A DNA stretch of 64,000 bases from the NCBI RefSeq assembly GCF_002270415.1, contig NZ_NNRI01000007.1, forward strand, positions 1,364,001 to 1,428,000. The letters are read 5' to 3'. This stretch comes from Mesorhizobium sophorae (lineage in GTDB: Bacteria > Pseudomonadota > Alphaproteobacteria > Rhizobiales > Rhizobiaceae). Both the position numbers and the translations under genes were made by a program. Shown piece after piece: positions 8,358 through 17,626 of this stretch (the first letter of the stretch is position 1; each line of letters begins with the position of its first letter). Under the pieces are notes generated by a model. It was not told where the DNA came from and made no database searches. It worked only from the letters and a program-made list of their open reading frames with translations.

Positions 8358-8507
8358 GGTCCGTTCTGCCAATGACGGAATTCCGGCAATCATGTTCACG
8401 TGACGAAGCTCTTTTAGGAAGCATCGACCGCTCTGGTCCCGACCTGTGGGGACGATCGTCGTGCTGACTTAAGCAGGATCTCCCGACAAACCGTTCCGGC
8501 GGCAGCC

Positions 8508-8879
8508 CTATCCGCCGGCGCCGTCGTCCATCATGGTGTTTGTCAGCGTCTCATAGGCCCTGCTGCATGACTGGGAATGAGGGCAGTTCCTGACGATCAT
8601 CACAGGCGCCACCGTCAGGACGGCCGCGATGAAAATCTGCAGGCCGAGCCCCAGCAGCCCAAATCCATTGCCGAAAAGACCCCTGTACAGAAAATACAGG
8701 CCCTGCATCAGACAGGCGGTGGCGAGGGTGTGCAGCAGGGGGCCGGTCGCTCTTGCATAGGGCGTCACGTAACCGTCCGGGAAGCCCACCATGCCGAGTT
8801 CGACAAACCAGTGCAAAGCGAGCAGAAGACTGAGCCCTGCCCAGCCAAGAACCGCCACGCGAAGGATGACAGATTGCAT
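8508..8879 (-). CDS. Hypothetical integral membrane protein
   Basis: The 123-residue product has three to four hydrophobic segments, about residues 5-25 (ILRVAVLGWAGLSLLLALHW), 46-65 and 70-93 (GLLGLGLQIFIAAVLTVAPVM). A short cysteine-containing tail (RNCPHSQSCSRAYETL) follows. No family is recognised. The ATG at 8879 is used; a TTG four codons upstream is an alternative. It is flanked by the terminator after amtB and by ftsK, transcribed the other way. The 209 bases between it and ftsK are partly AT-rich and should hold both promoters. Confidence 0.55.
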   Translation of the reverse strand: MQSVILRVAVLGWAGLSLLLALHWFVELGMVGFPDGYVTPYARATGPLLHTLATACLMQGLYFLYRGLFGNGFGLLGLGLQIFIAAVLTVAPVMIVRNCPHSQSCSRAYETLTNTMMDDGAGG

Positions 8880-9088
8880 ACCTCTACCCAAATTGGTGGC
8901 CCTGCGGCAACGTCACGGCCCTTTCTCAGGTCGCTTTCCTCGGGCAGCAAGCGGTTCAACCGGCGGTAACGAGGTTTGATCATCTCAACCTCTTATAGTT
9001 AATGCGCCCTTAACCTTCCCGCCGATAGTCTGAGACCCGAATCTGCCGGAGTGCGCCACGCACCCGCACGAAGCAATGACAGACGGGG

Positions 9089-11767
9089 ATGAGCATGCGT
9101 TCAGGGGCTTCAGCACCGCTCGCGCTGGCCGATACGGGGCACGGCATCCAGGCGTTCGCGCGGCGCCAGGTCGGGCGGCTGGTCGGCGCCGGACTGTTCG
9201 TGCTGGCCGCATTCGGCGTCGCCAGCCTTGCCACCTGGAATGTCGCCGATCCGAGCTTCTCGCACGCGACGAACAACACCGTCACCAACGCCATGGGCTA
9301 TGCCGGCGCCGTGTTCTCCGACCTGGCCATGCAGTTCTTCGGCCTTGCCGCGGTTGCTGCGCTGGTTCCGACCGTGATCTGGGGCTTTCTGCTGTTTTCC
9401 GCGCGCGGCGTCGACAGGTTGCCCAGGCGCGGGCTTTCATGGTTTGGCTTCGCCCTGCTCGCCGCGGCAATGGCCGGCTGCGTGGTGCCGCCCAAGACCT
9501 GGCCGCTGCCCACCGGCCTCGGCGGCGTGTTCGGCGACATGGTGCTTAAGATCCCCGGGATTGTGATCGGCGGCTATCCGACCGGGCTGTTCGCCAGCAT
9601 CATCGCGATCTTGCTGGCCGCACCCGCGCTGTGGCTCTTTGCCCACGGTTCGGCGCTGATCGGACGCAAGAACGGCTTCGCCGTGATGGAGGACGAGCCT
9701 GCCGTCGATCCGCGTGAGGACGACCTTTTGTTCGACAATGACGAGGATGAAGGCGACGAAGGCATTCTGGCGCTTGGCGCCATCACCCACTGGTGGCTGT
9801 CGCTGCGCGCCTGGATGCACCGCCGCGCCGTGCGCCGCAGGCAGGAGCGGGAGGAGTACGAGCCGGAGATGGAGCCGCGCGCGAGCGGCTGGCGGCGCGC
9901 CGCCGAACGGGTCGAATCGGCCGAGTTCGCCGAATCGCGGATGAGCCCGGACGGTCGCGCCCGCGTCGAGCCCGAATTCTTCGCCGCCATGGTCAATGAC
10001 CGCAGCATTTCGGTCGACCTGGATGATGACGATGTCTTCGGCGATCGCTTCGATAATGGCGAAGATGCCGAATTCGACGATGAGCCCGTCGTGCAACGCC
10101 GTTCGGCGCCGACCGCCAGGGTGCAGCAGTTCCGCTCCGATGCCGCCACCCGCGTCGAGGCTCCGGCGCCGCGTCCGGCTCCGGGCGCCCGCGTCCAGCG
10201 CGAGGCGCAGACATCGCTGATCGGCTCGGAAAAATTCGAGATGCCGTCGCTGCATTTCCTGTCCGAACCGAAGAACGTGGTGCGCGATGCCAGCCTGTCC
10301 AAGGATGCGCTGGAACAGAATGCCCGCCTGCTCGAGGGCGTGCTGGAGGATTTCGGCGTCAAGGGCGAGATCATCGCCGTCCGCCCCGGTCCCGTCGTCA
10401 CGCTCTATGAGCTCGAACCGGCGCCCGGCATCAAATCGTCGCGCGTCATTGGCCTGTCCGACGACATCGCCCGCTCGATGAGCGCCATCGCCTGCCGCGT
10501 CGCCGTGGTACCTGGCCGCAACGCCATCGGCATCGAACTGCCGAACGCCAAGCGCGAAACCGTTTATCTTCGCGAGATTCTGGCCAGCCGCGACTTCGAA
10601 ACGACGAAGGCCAAACTGGCGCTGGCGCTGGGCAAGACCATCAATGGCGAGGCGGTCATCGTCGACATCGCCAAGATGCCGCACGTGCTGGTCGCCGGCA
10701 CCACCGGCTCGGGCAAGTCGGTCGCCATCAACACCATGATCCTGTCGCTGCTCTACCGGCTGACGCCGCAGGATTGCCGGCTGATCATGATCGATCCGAA
10801 AATGCTGGAACTGTCGGTCTATGACGGTATTCCGCATCTGCTCACGCCGGTGGTCACCGATCCGAAGAAGGCGGTGGTGGCGCTGAAATGGACCGTGCGC
10901 GAGATGGAGGACCGTTACCGCAAGATGTCGAAGGTCGGCGTGCGCAACATCGATGGTTTCAACGCCCGTGTGCAGCAAGCCGACAAGAAGGGCGAAAAGA
11001 TCTCGCGCACCGTGCAGACCGGCTTCGACCGCCAGACCGGCGAGGCGATCTACGAGACCGAGAATCTCGACCTCGAGCCGATGCCCTATATCGTCGTCAT
11101 CATCGACGAGATGGCCGACCTGATGATGGTCGCCGGCAAGGACATTGAAGGTGCGGTGCAACGCCTGGCGCAGATGGCGCGCGCCGCCGGCATCCATGTC
11201 ATCATGGCGACACAGCGTCCGTCGGTCGACGTCATCACCGGCACCATCAAGGCCAATTTCCCGACCCGCATCTCCTTCCAGGTGACGTCGAAGATCGACA
11301 GCCGCACCATCCTGGGCGAGCAGGGCGCCGAACAGCTGCTCGGCATGGGCGACATGCTCTACATGGCCGGCGGCGGCCGTATCCAGCGCGTGCACGGCCC
11401 GTTCGTCGCCGATGAGGAGGTCGAGAAGATCGTCGCACATCTGAAGCTGCAGGGCGTGCCGGAATATCTCGACGCCATCACCGAGGATGATGGCGAGGAC
11501 GACGATGAGCCGTCGGGCAAGGGCGGCTCCGGCGGTGGTGGCGGCAACAGCAATTTCGAGGATTCCGATGATCCTTACGATCAGGCTGTTTCCGTGGTGC
11601 TGCGCGACGGCAAGGCTTCCACCAGCTACATCCAGCGCCGGCTGGGCATCGGCTACAACCGCGCCGCCTCGATCATCGAGAAAATGGAGAAGGAAGGGAT
11701 TGTCGGCCCGGCCAACCATGCCGGCAAGCGCGAGATCCTGGTGCCGACCGAAGAGGACAAGTTCTGA
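9089..11767 (+). CDS. ftsK: DNA translocase FtsK
   Basis: FtsK is the septal DNA pump that moves the chromosome terminus, acts with XerCD at dif and helps complete division. The 892-residue protein has an N-terminal membrane domain (about four helices in residues 25-190), an acidic and arginine-rich linker (about 200-390), a RecA-like motor with Walker A GTTGSGKS near residue 537 and Walker [11 protein letters not shown], and a C-terminal winged-helix gamma domain ([20 protein letters not shown]). The length fits rhizobial FtsK. It is followed by lolA in the same direction after 111 bases. Confidence 0.96.
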   Translation: MSMRSGASAPLALADTGHGIQAFARRQVGRLVGAGLFVLAAFGVASLATWNVADPSFSHATNNTVTNAMGYAGAVFSDLAMQFFGLAAVAALVPTVIWGFLLFSARGVDRLPRRGLSWFGFALLAAAMAGCVVPPKTWPLPTGLGGVFGDMVLKIPGIVIGGYPTGLFASIIAILLAAPALWLFAHGSALIGRKNGFAVMEDEPAVDPREDDLLFDNDEDEGDEGILALGAITHWWLSLRAWMHRRAVRRRQEREEYEPEMEPRASGWRRAAERVESAEFAESRMSPDGRARVEPEFFAAMVNDRSISVDLDDDDVFGDRFDNGEDAEFDDEPVVQRRSAPTARVQQFRSDAATRVEAPAPRPAPGARVQREAQTSLIGSEKFEMPSLHFLSEPKNVVRDASLSKDALEQNARLLEGVLEDFGVKGEIIAVRPGPVVTLYELEPAPGIKSSRVIGLSDDIARSMSAIACRVAVVPGRNAIGIELPNAKRETVYLREILASRDFETTKAKLALALGKTINGEAVIVDIAKMPHVLVAGTTGSGKSVAINTMILSLLYRLTPQDCRLIMIDPKMLELSVYDGIPHLLTPVVTDPKKAVVALKWTVREMEDRYRKMSKVGVRNIDGFNARVQQADKKGEKISRTVQTGFDRQTGEAIYETENLDLEPMPYIVVIIDEMADLMMVAGKDIEGAVQRLAQMARAAGIHVIMATQRPSVDVITGTIKANFPTRISFQVTSKIDSRTILGEQGAEQLLGMGDMLYMAGGGRIQRVHGPFVADEEVEKIVAHLKLQGVPEYLDAITEDDGEDDDEPSGKGGSGGGGGNSNFEDSDDPYDQAVSVVLRDGKASTSYIQRRLGIGYNRAASIIEKMEKEGIVGPANHAGKREILVPTEEDKF

Positions 11768-11878
11768 CCTTGTGGGCAACCTTGAACCGTTCAGGGCGTT
11801 GAAGCGAATGAGGCGCGCCTGACCCGCCAAACTTCAGCCCAACTGGGGGTTCAAGCACTAGAGCAACTCAGGAATCAG

Positions 11879-12574
11879 ATGAGAGTGACCGACATGAAAA
11901 ACGATCCTTCAGCGCTCCGCAGTTTTGCTCCCACCCGGCGCCAGTTGCTCGGGCTGGGCCTGGGGTTTGCAGGGGCGGCAGCCTTCAACGTGATGCCCGG
12001 CTTCCAGTTGCTGGCTTCGGCGCAAGCGGCCGTGCCGCCGGCCGCACAGAAGATCGCCGACCATTTTTCCTCGGTCAAATCGATGAGCGGCGAATTCGTG
12101 CAGTTCGGCCCCAAGGGCGAGCAGACCGGCGGCAAGTTCTTCCTCGAACGGCCGGGCAAGATCCGCTTCAACTATGACGGTGCGTCAAATTTCCGGGTGA
12201 TTTCAGACGGCAAGTCGGTGGTCATCCTCAACAAGAGGCTCAACACGTCCGATCTCTATCCGCTGTCGAAGACGCCGCTGAAGCTGCTGCTCGACGACAG
12301 GATCGATCTCTCAGGCGACCGCGTCAAAAGTGTCAAGCAGGAAGACGACCTCACCACCATCCAGCTCGCCGACAAATCGGTGTTCGGCAATTCGAAGATC
12401 ACGATGATGTTCGATGCCAAATCCTACGAGCTGCGTCAGTGGACGATCACCGACGCACAGGGCAAGGACACGACGGTGATGATCTTCAACGTCAAGGAAG
12501 GCGTCAGCTTCGCCGCCGACACCTTCGCCATCGACTACAGCGCGAATCGCGAAGTCAACACCAAGGCGCGGTAG
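11879..12574 (+). CDS. lolA: Outer-membrane lipoprotein carrier protein LolA
   Basis: LolA is the periplasmic chaperone that ferries lipoproteins from LolCDE to the outer membrane. The mature domain shows the LolA pattern: IADHFSSVKSMSGEFVQF, the LERPGKIRFNY strand and SDGKSVVILNK. The 231-residue precursor has an unusual leader: a twin arginine at residues 20-21 (TRRQLLGLGLGF) before the hydrophobic stretch and an AQA cleavage site near residue 50, so export by Tat is possible. The ATG at 11879 follows AGGA. ftsK-lolA order is common in alphaproteobacteria. Confidence 0.9.
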   Translation: MRVTDMKNDPSALRSFAPTRRQLLGLGLGFAGAAAFNVMPGFQLLASAQAAVPPAAQKIADHFSSVKSMSGEFVQFGPKGEQTGGKFFLERPGKIRFNYDGASNFRVISDGKSVVILNKRLNTSDLYPLSKTPLKLLLDDRIDLSGDRVKSVKQEDDLTTIQLADKSVFGNSKITMMFDAKSYELRQWTITDAQGKDTTVMIFNVKEGVSFAADTFAIDYSANREVNTKAR

Positions 12575-12692
12575 AGCATTACAGGAAATGTGTGAAACGG
12601 TTTTCCCGGGAAAAGCGCGTAGTGCTTTCCTGGGGGAATCACGCCAAAACAAGGAGATAGAGCAGTTCTACGTTTCCGTGAAACGATGAACC
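12575..12692. repeat. Composite intergenic repeat after lolA
   Basis: The first part (AGCATTACAGGAAATG, then CGGTTTTCCCGGGAAAAGCG) is a diverged relative of the palindromes at 8238 and 52211 in reverse orientation. A second part follows with AAACAAGGAGATAGAGCAGT and a motif containing CGTTTCCGTGAAACG, itself palindromic. The rest of the 297-base gap to the exonuclease gene holds no convincing gene. Confidence 0.55.
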
Positions 12693-12871
12693 GCCCCAGG
12701 ACCAATCGCGTCAATAGCTGTGGAAAGCCCTGGGTCGCGCCTCGCTGGGCGGGGGCCGGCTTGTCTTTGCGGCTTGCGGCTGGCAGTTTCCCGGACTGAC
12801 TCCGTCAAAAGGCGTCTTGCCCGCCAGGGCCTGTCGGTTCTGGCTGGCCATACGCTGTCCTGGATTGCCGA

Positions 12872-13678
12872 ATGCCCTTTTCCATTGCCACCTGGAACAT
12901 CAACTCCGTTCGTCTGCGCATGCCGATCGTCGAACGCCTGCTTGTCGAGCATGCGCCGGATGTGCTCTGCCTGCAGGAGACCAAGGTTCCGGACGAATTG
13001 TTTCCCGAAAAGGCGTTCCGCAAGCTCGGCTACGAGCACATCGCCTTCCACGGCCAGAAGGGCTACCACGGCGTCGCCACGGTGGCGCGGCGGCCGATCG
13101 AGGTGGTCGAAAGGCGCCGCTTCTGCGAGATCGAGGACAGCCGGCATCTGTCAGTGACGGTGCGAGCCGGCGGCAAGGCCATCCTGCTGCACAATTTCTA
13201 CGTTCCGGCAGGCGGCGACGAACCGGATCCTGTCATCAACAGGAAGTTCAAGCACAAGCTCGATTTCGTCGCCGAGATGAATGCCATCCGTGCCGAGCAT
13301 GACGAGGTGTCCGGCTCGGTCCTTGTCGGCGACCTCAACATCGCCCCGCTCGAACACGACGTCTGGTCGCACAAGCAGTTGCTCAACGTGGTCAGCCACA
13401 CGCCGGTCGAAACGGAAAGCTTCGAGGCGATGCGGCTGGCCGGCAACTGGGTCGACCTGATGCGGCTCAATATTCCGCTGGAGCAGAAACTCTACACCTG
13501 GTGGAGCTATCGCGCGCAGGACTGGCAGGCCTCTGACCGTGGCCGGCGGCTCGATCACGTCTGGTCGTCGCCAAATCTGGTGGCTGATTTTGCCGGCTAC
13601 GAGATCCTGCGCCTGGCGCGCGGCTGGGAGCGGCCGTCGGACCATGTGCCGGTCATAGCGCGCTTCGATCTCGATTAA
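12872..13678 (+). CDS. xth: Exodeoxyribonuclease III
   Basis: This is an AP endonuclease and 3'-5' exonuclease of base-excision repair, a metal-dependent EEP-fold enzyme. The 268 residues match XthA. Visible motifs are WNINSVR at the N-terminus, LQETK with the metal-binding glutamate, GDLNIAP with catalytic Asp/Asn, and C-terminal DHVWSS and SDHVPV with the catalytic histidine. It stands alone and faces a cyclic-nucleotide-binding gene 65 bases away. Rhizobia often carry two Xth paralogues, so the exact subtype is left open. Confidence 0.94.
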   Translation: MPFSIATWNINSVRLRMPIVERLLVEHAPDVLCLQETKVPDELFPEKAFRKLGYEHIAFHGQKGYHGVATVARRPIEVVERRRFCEIEDSRHLSVTVRAGGKAILLHNFYVPAGGDEPDPVINRKFKHKLDFVAEMNAIRAEHDEVSGSVLVGDLNIAPLEHDVWSHKQLLNVVSHTPVETESFEAMRLAGNWVDLMRLNIPLEQKLYTWWSYRAQDWQASDRGRRLDHVWSSPNLVADFAGYEILRLARGWERPSDHVPVIARFDLD

Positions 13679-13743
13679 AGCTACGACGCGGCCGACCTCA
13701 CCCCTAAGGTCCTGGCAGCGGGATGACCAGCTCATCGCTGCCG

Positions 13744-14199
13744 CTAGTCAGAGAAGCGGGGCGCCAGTTCCTCGATACGGCGGATCAGTGTCTGAAATTC
13801 CTCGGAGATACGCTGGTGGAGATTCACCGCGATTTCCGGATATTCTTCCAGGATGCGGCGGAACATCTTGCGGCTGAGCCGTATCACTTCCGAATCGATT
13901 TCGGCCGACGCGCTGGTCAGCCGGTTGCTGTCGGCGATCAATGCCAGTTCGCTCAGGATCGCGCCGGGGCCGACCGAACGTATCGGGATGCGTTCGCCGT
14001 TCTGCTCTCGATAGAGCAGGATGCGCCCGCTGACCACGACATAGGCGGAATCGGCCTCGTCGTCCTCGCGGTAAAGCTTGTGGTTGGCAAGCAATATTGT
14101 GTTCTCGGCGCCGAAGGCGAGCAGACGCAACTGCTCCTGCGTGAAGCCCTCGAAGAGCCTCACGGCGGACAGGATGCGAATGTCGTCATCCAACGCCAT
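13744..14199 (-). CDS. Cyclic nucleotide-binding domain protein
   Basis: The 151-residue protein is a stand-alone CNMP-binding domain: a beta-roll with VVVSGRILLYRE and the phosphate-binding cassette GAILSELALIADSNRLTSAS, where the glutamate and arginine needed for cAMP/cGMP binding are kept. No DNA-binding or kinase domain follows. It lies downstream of a CenR/OtpR-type response regulator on the same strand with a 119-base gap. In Brucella the equivalent pair (OtpR and a so-called cAMP-dependent kinase regulatory subunit) is reported to act together in stress resistance, so a functional link is plausible. Confidence 0.85.
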   Translation of the reverse strand: MALDDDIRILSAVRLFEGFTQEQLRLLAFGAENTILLANHKLYREDDEADSAYVVVSGRILLYREQNGERIPIRSVGPGAILSELALIADSNRLTSASAEIDSEVIRLSRKMFRRILEEYPEIAVNLHQRISEEFQTLIRRIEELAPRFSD

Positions 14200-14318
14200 C
14201 TAGCTGTGTCCCCGAACGGTCAGTCCATTCCCTCCCCTGCGATACGATCCACAACCCCCTCCGACTGGATCGTACCCGAATGCGGTCCCGCCCGGCCGCT
14301 GATTGGATAATGAAATGT

Positions 14319-15002
14319 TTAAGGAACCAGCTTGTAGCCACCGCTTTCTGTCACAAGAATTTCCGCATTGGAAGGATCGCGCTCGATCTTCTGGCGCAGC
14401 CGGTAGACGTGGGTTTCCAGCGTGTGCGTGGTGACGCCGGAATTGTAGCCCCACACCTCCTCGAGCAGCACGTCGCGTGTCACCACCTTCTGGTCGGCGC
14501 GATAGAGATATTTGATGATCGAGGCCTCCTTCTCCGTCAGCCGCACCTTGCCGCCGCGCGGGTCGATCAGCAGTTTCTGGCTGGGCTTGAAGGTGTAGGG
14601 CCCGACCGAGAAGGTGGCGTCCTCGCTCTGCTCATGCTGGCGCAATTGCGCCCGGATGCGCGCCAGCAGCACGGCGAAGCGGAACGGCTTCGTCACATAG
14701 TCGTTGGCGCCGGCCTCGAGACCAAGGATCGTATCGGAATCGGTGTCGTGGCCGGTCAGCATTATGATGGGCGCCTTGTAGCCGCCCTTGCGCAGGATCT
14801 TCACCGCTTCGCGGCCATCCATGTCGGGCAGCCCGACATCCATGATGAGCAGATCTATGAGGCCGCCGCGCGCGGTGGCGACGCCTTTTGCCGCAGTCGA
14901 TTCCTGCAGCACGTCGAATTCCTCGTAGAGGGACAATTGCTCGACCAGAGTGCCGCGCAGGTCGTCATCGTCGTCGACGATTAGAATGGTGCGTGAAGTC
15001 AT
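14319..15002 (-). CDS. cenR: OmpR-family response regulator, CenR/OtpR-like
   Basis: The 227-residue regulator has a receiver domain (acidic pocket D10-D14, phospho-acceptor D55 in LLIMDVGLPD, K105 in DYVTKPFR) and a C-terminal OmpR/PhoB winged helix (TEKEASIIKYLYRADQKVV, then THTLETHVYRLRQKIE). Its place before a cyclic-nucleotide-binding gene and its sequence resemble Brucella OtpR/CenR, which governs envelope integrity. The adjacent L,D-transpeptidase gene, transcribed away from it, fits an envelope role. No sensor kinase is next to it. The gene name is by resemblance and context. Confidence 0.75.
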   Translation of the reverse strand: MTSRTILIVDDDDDLRGTLVEQLSLYEEFDVLQESTAAKGVATARGGLIDLLIMDVGLPDMDGREAVKILRKGGYKAPIIMLTGHDTDSDTILGLEAGANDYVTKPFRFAVLLARIRAQLRQHEQSEDATFSVGPYTFKPSQKLLIDPRGGKVRLTEKEASIIKYLYRADQKVVTRDVLLEEVWGYNSGVTTHTLETHVYRLRQKIERDPSNAEILVTESGGYKLVP

Positions 15003-15086
15003 GGATCAATCCGTTGTTTTGAAAAGAAAATTCAGTTGACCGCTGTCTCTTTATGCGGAAGCTGACCAGCACAACAGCCGATCACA

Positions 15087-15683
15087 GTGATTTGTTCCGT
15101 GGCACGATCATACAAGAAAAAACGCGATAGCAATGCAGCCGGCGCAATTTTGCGAAAAGAGCTGCGCGTGGTGACCGTGCGGGCGAGGCCCGGAAACCCA
15201 AGCCAGGGCCTGCTGCAGGCCGGCAGAACGGTGTTTGCGTGTGCGCTGGGGCGGGGCGGCATCTCGGCCGACAAGCGTGAAGGCGACGGCGCCACGCCGC
15301 TTGGCCCGATGCGGATCGTGTCGGGCTACTTCCGGGGAGATCAGTTCTCCAGTGGCCGCAAAACCCGTTTGGCGATGACGCCGATCGGGCCTGATCTGGG
15401 CTGGTGCGAAGTGCCTGACGACCGCAACTATAACAGGCCGGTCAAGATCCCCTATGGCGCCAGCCACGAACGCATGCGGCGCGACGACCGCCTCTATGAC
15501 GCCTGCCTGGTGCTAGACTGGAACCTGGCGCCACGCCGGCGTGGGCGCGGCAGCGCCATCTTCTTCCATCTGGCGCGCCCCGGCTTCACGCCGACTCAAG
15601 GGTGTGTGGCGGTGACCGCACGCACGATGGCGCGGCTGCTGCCGCTGCTGTCGGATAGGACGGTGATGAGGGTAGTAAGGTAA
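15087..15683 (+). CDS. L,D-transpeptidase family protein (YkuD domain)
   Basis: The YkuD domain makes 3-3 cross-links in peptidoglycan or attaches proteins to it. The 198-residue product keeps the histidine and catalytic cysteine in the motif HLARPGFTPTQGCVAV. It has the upstream GDGATPLGPMRI strand typical of the family. No clear signal peptide is present: the N-terminus is basic (RSYKKKRD), so localisation is uncertain. Translation starts at a GTG, either 15087 or 15099 (VARSYKKK). It diverges from cenR, and alphaproteobacteria rely heavily on such enzymes. Confidence 0.82.
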   Translation: MICSVARSYKKKRDSNAAGAILRKELRVVTVRARPGNPSQGLLQAGRTVFACALGRGGISADKREGDGATPLGPMRIVSGYFRGDQFSSGRKTRLAMTPIGPDLGWCEVPDDRNYNRPVKIPYGASHERMRRDDRLYDACLVLDWNLAPRRRGRGSAIFFHLARPGFTPTQGCVAVTARTMARLLPLLSDRTVMRVVR

Positions 15684-15689
15684 GGGCCA

Positions 15690-15824
15690 TTGATATTCAG
15701 GTGATGCCGGCCTGCAAATGACGATTTCCTGCGCTTCCGGTGCTCACGTACGTCAAGTACGCTCCACTCCGGTTCTCGGAACCCGTCATTTTCGGCTCGG
15801 CCTGACCTGAATCTCAACAGCCCT
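15690..15824. repeat. Intergenic repeat element (long copy)
   Basis: The gap between the transpeptidase and the DUF1127 gene is filled by a sequence containing GACGATTTCCTGCGCTTCCG, then GTACGTCAAGTACGCTCC, then GTCATTTTCGGCTCGGCCTG and ATCTCAACAGCCC. Its last 34 bases recur at 3949-3987. No gene is seen in it. Confidence 0.55.
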
Positions 15825-15832
15825 TTGAGCAA

Positions 15833-16093
15833 TCAACCGTTCGGCCGGCGCGGCTTTTGCCAGCCGATGTCGAGCAGGCCCAGCCGACCCATTTCCCTGT
15901 CCACGGCGCGGGCGACGTTACGGCGCTCGGCGCCGATGTCGCGTAGCTGGCGATCGGAGAGGTTCTCGACGTTCTGGTGGGCTATTTCGTGGCGGGCGAG
16001 GCGGATGGCGACCCTGGCATGTCGAAACCAGTCAAGCACCGCGTTAAGCCAGGCCGGCGTGGATACCGGCGCATTCAAGACAATGTGGGACAT
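15833..16093 (-). CDS. DUF1127 domain small protein
   Basis: The 86-residue product contains a DUF1127 motif (residues about 33-58, LARHEIAHQNVENLSDRQLR followed by DIGAERRNV). Such small arginine-rich proteins are frequent in rhizobia, and some affect RNA turnover or phosphate and carbon metabolism, but none of that can be inferred here. It diverges from a LysR regulator across 130 AT-rich bases, which could carry a shared control region. Confidence 0.82.
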   Translation of the reverse strand: MSHIVLNAPVSTPAWLNAVLDWFRHARVAIRLARHEIAHQNVENLSDRQLRDIGAERRNVARAVDREMGRLGLLDIGWQKPRRPNG

Positions 16094-16223
16094 GGCGTGA
16101 TCCGTTTCATCCGGATATCAAATCCGGTTTGATGGTGTTGCGATGGCTGGATCATGCCGCATTGAAATTTAAATGAGAAACGAGTAGTTCTTTCGAGATC
16201 GTCAAGTTTTATTTGAGGATGGC

Positions 16224-17144
16224 ATGTCCCGCCTGCTGCCTGGAACGCGAGCGCTGAGGACGCTGGAAGCCGCCGCCCGGCACCTCAACTTCACGCGTGC
16301 CGCCGACGAGCTCGGCCTGACGCCAGCAGCGGTCAGCCATCAGATCAAGGAAATCGAGGATCAACTGGGCATCGTGCTGTTCACCCGCACCAGCCGCACC
16401 ATCCGGCTGACTGCGGCGGGCACGGTGCTGTTCGAGGCATCGATCGATGCACTCGACCTGCTTGGCCGAGCCGTCTCGCGGGCGCGCAAGCTGACGCGCG
16501 GCACGACACTGCTGAAGGTAACGCTCGACGCCCAGTTCGCGTCAAAATGGCTGATGCGGCGCGTCGACGATTTTCGCAGGCATCAGCCCAATATCGAGCT
16601 CAGGTTCGACATCGCCTACGAGGTGCGGGATTTCGAGCTCGACGACGTCGATGTCGGCATCCGGTTCGGCGTCGGGAAGTACCCGGGCCTTCGCGCCCAT
16701 CGCCTGTTCGACAACATCATTATCCCGGTGTGCAGCCCGGGCCTGCTGACGTCCGGTCCGCCGCTGCGCGAGCCGCGTGACCTCTTCAACCACACGCTTG
16801 CCCATATCGAATGGGCGCGGCAAGGCGTGACATGGCCGAACTGGCGGATGTGGATGGCGGCGGCCGGCATCAACGATTTCGACGACAGCCGCACCATCGT
16901 GTTCAGGAACTCCACCGACGCCGTTCAGGCGGCGATCGAGGGCAATGCCGTCGCACTCGCCGACTTCGCCATGGTGGCAAACGACCTCTCCGAAGGCAGA
17001 CTGGTGCAGCCTTTTGAACTCGGCCTGAGGGTGGGAGCCGAGTTCGCCTATTTCCTGGTTTATCCCGAGAGCACTGCCGACGATCCACGCATCGCCGCCT
17101 TTCGCGAATGGATTCTCGAGGAAGTCGCCAGGACGCAGACCTGA
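16224..17144 (+). CDS. LysR-family transcriptional regulator, GcvA-like
   Basis: The 306-residue protein has an N-terminal winged helix (RALRTLEAAARHLNFTRAAD, LTPAAVSHQIKEIEDQLG) and a GcvA-type substrate-binding domain (ASKWLMRRVDDFRRHQPNIE, DVDVGIRFGVGKYPGL). Effector and targets are unknown. It diverges from the DUF1127 gene, whose expression it may control, and faces the DUF1761 gene 16 bases away. A second, clearly different GcvA-type regulator is at 52232 (AmpR). Confidence 0.9.
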   Translation: MSRLLPGTRALRTLEAAARHLNFTRAADELGLTPAAVSHQIKEIEDQLGIVLFTRTSRTIRLTAAGTVLFEASIDALDLLGRAVSRARKLTRGTTLLKVTLDAQFASKWLMRRVDDFRRHQPNIELRFDIAYEVRDFELDDVDVGIRFGVGKYPGLRAHRLFDNIIIPVCSPGLLTSGPPLREPRDLFNHTLAHIEWARQGVTWPNWRMWMAAAGINDFDDSRTIVFRNSTDAVQAAIEGNAVALADFAMVANDLSEGRLVQPFELGLRVGAEFAYFLVYPESTADDPRIAAFREWILEEVARTQT

Positions 17145-17160
17145 CGATCGCGGCAGGTTG

Positions 17161-17577
17161 TCAGCCTGCCGCCGCGCCGAACCAGCCGATGACCACGCCG
17201 ATGATCAGCAGCACGCCGAGCCAGTGGCCGCCGTCGATGAGGGTCAGGTCCCACCCGAAATCCTGGTAGCGATGGTTGGCCGAGAGCGTCGTGGCGACGA
17301 AGCCCAGCCAAAGCACGAAGCCGAAAACAAGTCCGGCGAGCAATGTCGGCTCGCCGCCGGTCATCGCGCCGACCACCAGGGCCATTATGTAGGCCATGAT
17401 CAGTTCGGCGATGAAGCTGATGACGAAGGGCAGCGGTGATTTCTTCATTGTTGCGGGATCGAGCCTGGCGGCCTTCAGCCACGGCTTGCTCAGGCCCATG
17501 TACCAGGCGGCGCCGAACAACCATGCGACGACGGCGGCGGCGATCACCGCCAGCCAGTTCACTGCTTCAAAATCCAT
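17161..17577 (-). CDS. DUF1761 integral membrane protein
   Basis: The 138-residue protein has four hydrophobic helices: about 5-27 (AVNWLAVIAAAVVAWLFGAA), 47-72, 78-98 and 115-135. It carries the DUF1761 hallmarks WYMGLSKPWLKA near the first helix and the GGHWLGVLLIIG end. The function is unknown. The start at 17577 follows GAGGGGGA. It lies 49 bases after the methyltransferase gene and could be the last gene of that leftward group. Confidence 0.85.
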   Translation of the reverse strand: MDFEAVNWLAVIAAAVVAWLFGAAWYMGLSKPWLKAARLDPATMKKSPLPFVISFIAELIMAYIMALVVGAMTGGEPTLLAGLVFGFVLWLGFVATTLSANHRYQDFGWDLTLIDGGHWLGVLLIIGVVIGWFGAAAG

Positions 17578-17626
17578 GCGTCCCCCTCCAATGCAAATCT
17601 GATGGAACGCCTGTTCGGCGAAGGCG

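Noticed and set aside
8303-8388. A tiny TTG-initiated frame after the AAAGGAGGT motif near 8310
   Set aside because: It would encode about 16 residues running through the terminator stem; the motif is better explained as part of an RNA hairpin.
6867-8399. A 510-codon minus-strand frame opposite amtB
   Set aside because: Highly charged, repetitive composition typical of an antisense reading of a membrane protein gene.
9437-11830. A 797-codon minus-strand frame opposite ftsK
   Set aside because: It lacks recognisable motifs and mirrors ftsK codons; ftsK is unambiguous.
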